Source: CAYNFT01 sp964396535
GTDB lineage: Bacteria > Chloroflexota > Dehalococcoidia > Dehalococcoidales > UBA2162
DNA: 11,678 nt
Assembly (NCBI GenBank): GCA_964396535.1
Contig: CAYNFT010000067.1
Span: 1-11,678, forward strand
Reading direction: 5' to 3'
The notes beneath the pieces were generated by a model. It saw only the letters and a list, made by a program, of their open reading frames with translations. It did not search any database and had not been told where the DNA came from. Numbering within the stretch: position 1 is the first letter of the stretch; every line of letters starts with the position of its first letter. A program made the position numbers and the translations under genes. This document shows, piece by piece, positions 7,115 to 11,678 of the stretch.

Positions 7115-7214
7115 CCCCTTAAATTTATAATAACCCCATCCTCTATATCCCCTTGCTCTTACTAAGGGCAAGGGGAGGTACTTTTTAGAGGGACGAAGTC
7201 CCTCTTTAACGCCC
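7098..7214 (-). repeat. Two-hairpin intergenic repeat, copy B
   Basis: Minus-strand copy of the family. It begins with GGGCGTTAAAG (7214-7204), as copy C begins GGGGCGTTAAG, then hairpin 1 (plus-strand arms AGAGGGAC 7187-7194 and GTCCCTCT 7198-7205, loop GAA). The AAAAGTA spacer, a weaker second hairpin and the tail GAGGATGGGGTTAT follow. The tail end reads AAGGGGGTGAGGTTAATAA and runs into the amidohydrolase gene, whose GTG start lies inside it. It shares hairpin order and tail with copies A and C, but in the opposite orientation. Confidence 0.85.
7124..7129 (-). promoter_or_regulatory. Candidate -10 box of amidohydrolase gene, inside repeat B
   Basis: On the minus strand this reads TATAAA, nine bases before the GTG at 7114. 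Transcription starting about seven bases downstream would begin at or next to the start codon, giving a leaderless message. This would explain why no separated ribosome site is seen. No -35 match is visible 16-18 bases upstream, so the call is weak. Confidence 0.3.
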
Positions 7215-7222
7215 TACGGGAT

Positions 7223-7241
7223 AGAGTGGCTTCGCTACTCT
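7223..7241. repeat. Extra GAA/TTC-loop hairpin next to repeat B
   Basis: Arms AGAGTGGC (7223-7230) and GCTACTCT (7234-7241) pair with one G-T wobble around a TTC loop. On the minus strand the loop is GAA and the hairpin looks like a diverged version of hairpin 1 of the repeat family. It ends where the nadE -35 box begins. It may be the remnant of a second, head-to-head copy, as seen for copies D and C. Confidence 0.55.
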
Positions 7242-7271
7242 TTGACCGGGTAAACTATGGGGTAGTATACT
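7242..7271 (+). promoter_or_regulatory. nadE promoter
   Basis: TTGACC (7242-7247) and TATACT (7266-7271) are separated by 18 bases, each differing from the sigma-70 consensus at one position. The predicted start near 7278 leaves a leader of about 27 bases before the ATG at 7305. Confidence 0.7.
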
Positions 7272-7273
7272 AC
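7262..7273. promoter_or_regulatory. Perfect 12-bp palindrome over the nadE -10 box, candidate operator
   Basis: GTAGTATACTAC is a perfect inverted repeat centred between 7267 and 7268, and it contains the -10 hexamer. A dimeric repressor bound here would block RNA polymerase. NAD genes in other bacteria are controlled by repressors such as NrtR, NiaR or NadR, but I cannot match this site to one of them. Confidence 0.4.
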
Positions 7274-7294
7274 TACCAGCCTGCTACGACAAAT

Positions 7295-7299
7295 GGAGA
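7295..7299 (+). promoter_or_regulatory. Ribosome site that fixes the nadE start
   Basis: GGAGA sits five bases before the ATG at 7305. An ATG at 7293 in the same frame overlaps this site and has no ribosome site of its own, so 7305 is preferred. Confidence 0.65.
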
Positions 7300-7304
7300 C
7301 CAAA

Positions 7305-8030
7305 ATGAATGTAGAAGAGATAGCTGAAAAGCTGGTTTTGTGGGTAAGAGAGAAGGTGTTGGCTGGTGGGTGTGAGGGAGTAGTACTGGGCATGAGTGGT
7401 GGGGTTGATTCCTCAGTAGCTGCGGTACTATGTCGGCGTGCCTTTCCTCAGAGCACGCTGGGGGTACTTATGCCCTGCTACAGCAGTCCAGAGGACGAAG
7501 AGCACGCCCTGGCTGTAGCCAGCAAATTTCCTATTCCAACCAAAAAGGTGGTTCTTGACAGTGTTTATGACACCTTATTCAAGGTATTGTCTGGCACTAC
7601 TGACACGGATGCCAGCCGGCTGGCTAAGGCTAACCTCAAGGTCAGGCTAAGGATGCTCAGCCTTTACTACTTTGCCAATCAGCTCAAGTATATGGTGGTT
7701 GGGTCAAGCAACAGGAGTGAGCTTGCTGTAGGCTACTTCACTAAATATGGTGATGGTGGGGTGGATATTCTACCATTGGGGAATCTGGTTAAAGGACAGG
7801 TGAGAGAGCTGGCCAGCTTTCTGGGTATTCCGCAGGAGATTATAGATAAGCCTCCCTCAGCCGGCTTATGGCCAGGACAAACCGATGAGTCCGATTTAGG
7901 TTTCAGCTATGACGAACTCGACCACTATCTGCTTACTGGCGAAGCATCAGACAAAATAAGGGAGAAAATTGAATCTATGAAAACGGCTGGTAGTCACAAA
8001 CGTTTACTACCTCCAATCCCTGCCTTCTAG
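7305..8030 (+). CDS. nadE: NH3-dependent NAD+ synthetase
   Basis: Last step of NAD synthesis: nicotinic acid adenine dinucleotide is adenylated with ATP and amidated with ammonia. The 241-residue protein contains only the synthetase domain, with no glutaminase domain, so free ammonia is the expected donor. Motifs are the ATP pyrophosphatase loop SGGVDSS (31-37), the NaAD-binding region VVGSSNRSEL (131-140) and VGYFTKYGDGGVDILPLGNL (142-161), and PSAGLWPGQTDESDLGF (184-200), which the family uses for substrate closure. Length is normal for the single-domain form. It has its own promoter, is divergent from the amidohydrolase, and converges on the ACR3 gene with only 38 bases between stops and no obvious terminator. 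Confidence 0.96.
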   Translation: MNVEEIAEKLVLWVREKVLAGGCEGVVLGMSGGVDSSVAAVLCRRAFPQSTLGVLMPCYSSPEDEEHALAVASKFPIPTKKVVLDSVYDTLFKVLSGTTDTDASRLAKANLKVRLRMLSLYYFANQLKYMVVGSSNRSELAVGYFTKYGDGGVDILPLGNLVKGQVRELASFLGIPQEIIDKPPSAGLWPGQTDESDLGFSYDELDHYLLTGEASDKIREKIESMKTAGSHKRLLPPIPAF

Positions 8031-8068
8031 CCTTCGCTATCGTCATTCCCCCACCGCTAAAACTATCC

Positions 8069-9154
8069 TTAATCTCTGACCTCACTCGTTTTTCTGAGAT
8101 GGAATGTGCCCTTAGTTGCCTTGCACAATTGCACCAGAATGAGCATAAAAGGTACCTCAGTCAGGACGCCAACCACTGTAGCCAGGGCTGCCCCTGAGGT
8201 AACACTGAAGAGGGTGGTAGCTACAGCGATAGCCACCTCAAAGTGGTTGCTACCGGCGATAATCGCTGCCGGCGAGGCATCTTCATAGGTCAAATGCATA
8301 AATTTGGCGGCAAAATAGGTAATACCAAATACAACCAGTATATTGACTAATATTCCTATAGCTATCATGCCTATAATAGCTGGCAGCTCAATAATCAGGT
8401 AACCCTGATAGGTGAATAGCACGACTAACGTTACCAGTAGGGCAATAATTGATACTTTACCCAATACGGGAACTAACCTGGTGCTGAACCATTCCATGCC
8501 CTTGCGTTTAATTACCTGGCTTCTGGTCAGGTAGCCAGCTACCAGTGGTGTGCAGATATATATGGCAACGGATATGGCAATTGTTTCCCAGGGAACCCGT
8601 ATGCCTGAGATACCCAGCAGAAGCATGGCCAGCGGCGCATACAGCACCACCATAGTCAGCGAGTTTATGGCGGTCATCACCAGGGTGTGTCCCATATTAC
8701 CCCGTGCCAGATAGCTCCACATAAGAACCATAGCCGTACACGGCGCTACACCTAAAAGTATCAATCCTGCCCGGTATTCCTGAATTTGCTCTGGTACCAG
8801 AAATCTGCCAAAAACCAGACTCAGGAAAAGCCAGGCGAACAGGGCCATGGTAAATGGTTTTACCACCCAGTTGGCAACTAATGTAAGGACTATCGGCTTG
8901 GGGCTGCGAGTTGCCCTCTTAATCTCTTCAAAGCTTATCTGAACCATTATAGGATATATCATGGCAAACAGGCAGATGGCGATGGGAATAGATATATTGG
9001 CTATCTCCAGTTTAGCCAGGGCATCAGAAATCTGTGGGAACGCTCTGCCTAATAGCGTTCCCGCAGCGATGCACAGAGCGACCCATATGGTCAGATACTT
9101 CTCCCAGACTCCAATCCGTCTTTCTTCCACTATATCTTGCCTACTCCTTTCCAT
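8069..9154 (-). CDS. acr3: ACR3-type arsenite efflux transporter
   Basis: A 361-residue membrane transporter that exports arsenite, and in some relatives antimonite, using the proton gradient. About ten hydrophobic segments are visible. Hallmarks are GVAPCTAMVLMWSYLARGN (135-153), holding C139 (the conserved thiol of the family), GSNHFEVAIAVA (301-312), and TEVPFML (332-338), where E333 is the conserved charged residue in a late helix. This is the ACR3 family, not the unrelated ArsB family. The ATG at 9154 lies inside the arsR gene, 14 bases before arsR ends, so the two are translationally coupled and controlled together. No arsenate reductase (arsC) or arsenic methylase is seen nearby. Confidence 0.95.
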   Translation of the reverse strand: MERSRQDIVEERRIGVWEKYLTIWVALCIAAGTLLGRAFPQISDALAKLEIANISIPIAICLFAMIYPIMVQISFEEIKRATRSPKPIVLTLVANWVVKPFTMALFAWLFLSLVFGRFLVPEQIQEYRAGLILLGVAPCTAMVLMWSYLARGNMGHTLVMTAINSLTMVVLYAPLAMLLLGISGIRVPWETIAISVAIYICTPLVAGYLTRSQVIKRKGMEWFSTRLVPVLGKVSIIALLVTLVVLFTYQGYLIIELPAIIGMIAIGILVNILVVFGITYFAAKFMHLTYEDASPAAIIAGSNHFEVAIAVATTLFSVTSGAALATVVGVLTEVPFMLILVQLCKATKGTFHLRKTSEVRD

Positions 9155-9491
9155 ATCCTTGCCCTATCCTTACGGCGGTTTTGAGTCTCTCTCTGTCCTT
9201 GTCAAGTATGTCACTGCTGAGAGGAGAATCCTTCAGTAGCTTAGCCAAGGTTATAGCGTAATGATTCGCTGTCTCCCAGTCCACGGAATAGAGTATCCAT
9301 GTTCCATCCCGTCTTGCCTTCAGGAAGCCAGCGTCCTGAATAATGCCAAGATTACGCGAAGCCCGTGACTGAGAGATATCCAGAGCCTGCATAACCTCGC
9401 AGACACAGCACTCCCTCTCCAGTAATACATTCAAAATTCTGAGCCTAGTTTCATCGGAAAGTGCCTTCATTGCCTTGATCAGATCCTGCAT
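9141..9491 (-). CDS. arsR: ArsR-family arsenic-responsive repressor
   Basis: A 116-residue winged-helix repressor. ALSDETRLRILNVLLE (10-25) starts the DNA-binding domain. E27-C28-C29-V-C31-E carries the Cys-x-Cys arsenite-binding motif of the ELCVCDL type, with one extra cysteine. SQSRASRNLGIIQDAGFLKARRDG (40-63) is the recognition helix and wing. As(III) binding to the cysteines should release it from DNA and switch on ACR3. I start at ATG 9491 because GAGGG lies five bases before it; the frame is open for 25 more codons upstream, but these would cover the operator and -10 box. It overlaps acr3 by 14 bases. Confidence 0.94.
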   Translation of the reverse strand: MQDLIKAMKALSDETRLRILNVLLERECCVCEVMQALDISQSRASRNLGIIQDAGFLKARRDGTWILYSVDWETANHYAITLAKLLKDSPLSSDILDKDRERLKTAVRIGQGYGKE

Positions 9492-9505
9492 GGTTGCCCT
9501 CGTAG

Positions 9506-9533
9506 ATATTCGTATATGCGCATATCCACATAT
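9506..9533. promoter_or_regulatory. Candidate ArsR operator
   Basis: The pattern is ATAT-N4-ATATGCGCATAT-N4-ATAT, a 28-bp two-fold symmetric site whose 12-bp centre (9514-9525) is a perfect palindrome. It directly abuts the -10 box of the arsR promoter and covers the predicted transcription start, as expected for an autoregulated ArsR/SmtB-type repressor. Symmetry is seen in the sequence; binding by this ArsR is inferred. Confidence 0.7.
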
Positions 9534-9563
9534 AATATACAACTCACCTGCACTACTTGTCAA
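9534..9563 (-). promoter_or_regulatory. arsR-acr3 promoter
   Basis: On the minus strand a perfect TTGACA (9563-9558) and TATATT (9539-9534) are 18 bases apart. Transcription would start near 9527, inside the candidate operator, about 36 bases before the arsR ATG. Confidence 0.7.
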
Positions 9564-9586
9564 CAACCCCCGGGCTTTTTCATTGA

Positions 9587-9664
9587 GATTATTTAGTAAC
9601 TTATCCCCCTGCCCCTCTCTCCTTTGAAGGAGAGTATAAGAGAGGTGAAGCCTCTCTTATATAA
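9587..9664 (-). repeat. Two-hairpin intergenic repeat, copy D (shortened)
   Basis: Minus-strand copy. Hairpin 1 has an 11-bp stem (9635-9645 with 9651-9661). Hairpin 2 has an 8-bp stem (CTCTCCTT 9617-9624, AAGGAGAG 9627-9634). The tail reads GAGGGGCAGGGGGATAA and jumps to GTTACTAAATAATC, so it lacks roughly 20-25 bases found in the middle of the copy C tail but ends with the same AAATAATC. It lies head to head with copy C, with about 26 bases between them. Confidence 0.75.
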
Positions 9665-9690
9665 GCCCCCCGCTCAGTATAAGGTACCAA

Positions 9691-9810
9691 AGGGGCGTTA
9701 AGAGGGGCGAAGCCCCTCTTAAAAGTATTTCCCCTTTATCCCCTTGCCAAGGGGAAGGGGATAAAGGGGATGGGGTTATATAAATTAAAGGGGTGAGTTA
9801 GACAAATAAT
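9691..9810 (+). repeat. Two-hairpin intergenic repeat, copy C (best formed)
   Basis: Begins AGGGGCGTTAAG. Hairpin 1 has a perfect 9-bp stem (AAGAGGGGC 9700-9708, GCCCCTCTT 9712-9720, loop GAA). After AAAAGTATTT comes hairpin 2, where CCCCTTTATCCCC (9731-9743) pairs perfectly with GGGGATAAAGGGG (9757-9769); an inner CCCCTT/AAGGGG pairing (9740-9745 with 9749-9754) is an alternative fold. The tail reads ATGGGGTTATATAAATTAA, then AGGGGTGAGTTAGAC, ending AAATAAT. Of the four copies it has the most regular stems. It lies between divergent arsR and pcrA. Outside copies D and C, the rest of this 376-base gene-free stretch holds only the ars and pcrA promoter regions. Confidence 0.87.
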
Positions 9811-9850
9811 CTAATTCCTGAATTCTGACTTTCAACCAATCGGGTGCCAG

Positions 9851-9859
9851 TGCTATAAT
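9851..9859 (+). promoter_or_regulatory. Extended -10 promoter of the helicase gene
   Basis: TGCTATAAT is a perfect extended -10 element (TG, one base, TATAAT). No good -35 is present (TTCAAC at 9831-9836 is the nearest at 17 bases), which extended -10 promoters tolerate. The hexamer ends eight bases before the ATG at 9868, so transcription should begin at or within two or three bases of the start codon. Confidence 0.6.
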
Positions 9860-9867
9860 AACTATGA

Positions 9868-11678
9868 ATGGATATTCTGGCTGAGCTTAACCCGGCACAA
9901 AGAGAGGCAGTGGAAGCGATTAACGGACCAGCGCTGATTTTAGCCGGTCCGGGTAGTGGCAAGACCAGGGTCATTACCCACCGTGTAGCCTACCTTATTA
10001 AGGTTTGTGGCGTCAGTCCCCACCGCATCATGGCGGTTACCTTCACCAACAAGGCTGCCAGGGAAATGAAGGGAAGGCTTAGTCAGCTGGTCAGCACTTC
10101 AGTACAGGATTTAACCCTGGGAACCTTTCACGCCATTTGTGTCCGTATCCTGCGTAACAGTGGCAAGACTATAGGGGTTGACCCCCAGTTTGTCATCTAC
10201 GATAGAGACGACCAGCTCAGCCTGATAAAGCGCAGTATTCAGGAAGTGGACCTCGACCCCAAGCAACATGCTCCTCCAGCTATAATCTCAGCCATCTCGG
10301 CAGCCAAGAGCCGTATGCTGACTCCAGGAGACCATATCCAGCTTGGCCGCAGCTATTTCGATGAGGTGGTCGGGCGAGTCTATGAACAATATCAACAGCT
10401 ATTGGAGGAAAGTAACGCTCTGGACTTTGATGACCTGCTGATGAAGGCAGTGCAGCTATTCAGAAAGAGTCCTGAGATTTTGTCCCGATATCAGACAAGA
10501 TACCTGCACCTGCTGGTGGACGAGTTTCAGGATACCAACTTGGTTCAGTATGAGCTAATAAGGCAACTGGGAGGTAAGTATCGCAATATCTGTGTCGTCG
10601 GCGACCCTGACCAATCAATCTACTCTTGGCGATTTGCCGACCTGCGCAACATCCTCAGTTTTGAGAAGGATTATCCTGAAGCTAAACTGGTGATGCTGGA
10701 GGAGAACTATCGCTCAACTAAAATGATTCTGGATGTAGCCTCCAGTATAATCTTGGCTAATCAGCAACGCAAACCCAAGAACCTGTGGACACAGAATAAG
10801 CAGGGTGAGCCAGCCATAATCGTTGAAACCTACACCGAGCAGGAAGAGGCTCAGTTTGTGGTCAGTGAGGTAGAACGTCTGGTGGAGCAGGGCGAGTTCA
10901 GCCTGGGTGAATGTGCCATAATGTACCGCACTAATGCCCAGTCAAGAGCCCTTGAGGAAGCCTTTATCCGCTACGGGACTCCCTACAAACTGGTAGCTGG
11001 CACCCGCTTCTATGAGAGGCGGGAAGTAAAGGACGTAATTGCTTATCTCAGACTTATCCAGAATCCCCATGATAGCGTTAGCCTGATGAGGATAATCAAC
11101 GTTCCTCAGCGGGGTATTGGACAGCAAACTCAAGCCAAGCTATCCAACTGGGCGAAGTCTATAGGTGTTTCACGGTATGAAGCGTTACAGCTTGTAGCTC
11201 GGGCAGAGACGGAAGAGTCTGCATCTCGACCTCCTTTTAATCCTCATATCAGCCGGGTGCTGACCGCTTTCTCATACCTGATGGAGGAATTAATCGCCCG
11301 CAGCAGGGAGTTGAAGCTGGTTGATTTGTATGATTTGGTCGTAGAACGCTCCGGCTATAAACAATATTTACTGAACGCGATGGACGGAGAGGAGCGTTGG
11401 GAGAATATCCTGGAACTTCGCACTGTCGCTCAGGATTACGTTGACTTGAAACCTTCTGAAGGTTTAGCTGCCTTCCTGGAAGGGGTAACGCTGGTATCTG
11501 ATGTCGATGGGCTTGATGAAAGTGTCCCGGCGGTAACCCTGATTACACTGCATCAGGCTAAAGGACTGGAGTTTCCGGTGGTTTTTATCGTGGGCATGGA
11601 GGATGGAATCCTGCCCCACTTCAGGTCGTTTGACGACCCGGAGCAGATGGAGGAGGAGAGGCGACTGTGTTATGTCGG
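9868..11678 (+). CDS. pcrA: PcrA/UvrD-type superfamily 1 DNA helicase, C-terminus cut off
   Basis: ATP-driven 3'-5' helicase for repair and replication restart. The frame is open for 603 codons to the right edge; full proteins have about 700-750. Motifs in order are the Q-motif LNPAQREAV (7-15), Walker A AGPGSGKT (26-33), Ia TFTNKAAREM (58-67), Walker B LLVDEFQDT (215-223), III VVGDPDQSIYSWR (243-255), IV EENYRST (278-284), V TLITLHQAKGLEF (557-569), and the start of VI, EEERRLCYV (595-603), where the window ends. The start is chosen because the Q-motif follows directly; there is no ribosome site, in line with a leaderless message. The ATG at 9864 is out of frame and soon meets a stop. RecB-like or Rep proteins are less likely given the motif wording. 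Confidence 0.96.
   Translation, partial: MDILAELNPAQREAVEAINGPALILAGPGSGKTRVITHRVAYLIKVCGVSPHRIMAVTFTNKAAREMKGRLSQLVSTSVQDLTLGTFHAICVRILRNSGKTIGVDPQFVIYDRDDQLSLIKRSIQEVDLDPKQHAPPAIISAISAAKSRMLTPGDHIQLGRSYFDEVVGRVYEQYQQLLEESNALDFDDLLMKAVQLFRKSPEILSRYQTRYLHLLVDEFQDTNLVQYELIRQLGGKYRNICVVGDPDQSIYSWRFADLRNILSFEKDYPEAKLVMLEENYRSTKMILDVASSIILANQQRKPKNLWTQNKQGEPAIIVETYTEQEEAQFVVSEVERLVEQGEFSLGECAIMYRTNAQSRALEEAFIRYGTPYKLVAGTRFYERREVKDVIAYLRLIQNPHDSVSLMRIINVPQRGIGQQTQAKLSNWAKSIGVSRYEALQLVARAETEESASRPPFNPHISRVLTAFSYLMEELIARSRELKLVDLYDLVVERSGYKQYLLNAMDGEERWENILELRTVAQDYVDLKPSEGLAAFLEGVTLVSDVDGLDESVPAVTLITLHQAKGLEFPVVFIVGMEDGILPHFRSFDDPEQMEEERRLCYV

Noticed and set aside
7115..7171. Upstream extension of the amidohydrolase to a TTG at 7171
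   Set aside because: The extra 19 codons come wholly from repeat copy B and have no family counterpart.
9492..9566. Earlier start for ArsR
   Set aside because: The extension would translate across the operator and -10 box; GAGGG before 9491 supports the shorter form.
9587..9810. CRISPR-like array from the repeated hairpins
   Set aside because: Only two inverted, diverged copies without unique spacers; not a direct-repeat array.
10942..11133. 63-codon minus-strand frame
   Set aside because: It is antisense to the helicase gene and has no ribosome site or domain.

Overview
The window looks like a chromosomal segment from a Chloroflexota bacterium, most likely class Dehalococcoidia or a close relative. 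This is inferred from protein style, not proven. The clues are a DnaE with an intact PHP metal site and an RGSAASS core, a DUF763 (COG1415) protein, a FmdB zinc ribbon with a Cys-rich tail, a GIN-domain (DUF2807) lipoprotein next to a DUF1461/Lit-type membrane protein, and GC-rich hairpin repeats between genes. Base composition looks moderate and even. I see no phage, integrase, transposase, CRISPR array, rRNA or tRNA.

Layout. 1-1466 (-) is the N-terminal 40% or so of DNA polymerase III alpha, running off the left edge. 1467-1706 is a divergent intergenic region holding the dnaE promoter and repeat copy A. 1707-3258 (+) is a two-gene set: a DUF1461/Lit-like integral membrane protein followed by a secreted lipoprotein with eight SGAS repeats. 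3290-7114 (-) is a run of five closely spaced genes, read in the order amidohydrolase, small DUF4405-like membrane protein, FmdB zinc ribbon, DUF763 helix-hairpin-helix protein, GNAT acetyltransferase. 7115-7304 is a divergent intergenic region with repeat copy B, an extra hairpin, and a good nadE promoter overlapped by a perfect palindrome. 7305-8030 (+) is ammonia-dependent NAD synthetase. 8069-9491 (-) is an arsenic operon: arsR, then the arsenite exporter ACR3 overlapping it by 14 bases, with a symmetrical operator next to the -10 box. 9492-9867 is the longest gene-free stretch and holds the ars promoter/operator, repeat copies D and C head to head, and the helicase promoter. 9868-11678 (+) is a PcrA/UvrD helicase cut off at motif VI by the right edge.

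How the parts fit. Replication/repair genes sit at both edges (dnaE, pcrA), and a DUF763 protein with a DNA-binding-type HhH motif lies between them. ArsR and ACR3 form a self-contained arsenite-sensing and export unit. The Lit-like protein beside a lipoprotein suggests local lipoprotein acyl-chain remodelling. The most unusual feature is a family of about 80-125 bp two-hairpin repeats. All four copies lie in divergent intergenic regions, in both orientations, and one copy appears to supply the start codon and a candidate -10 box of the amidohydrolase gene.
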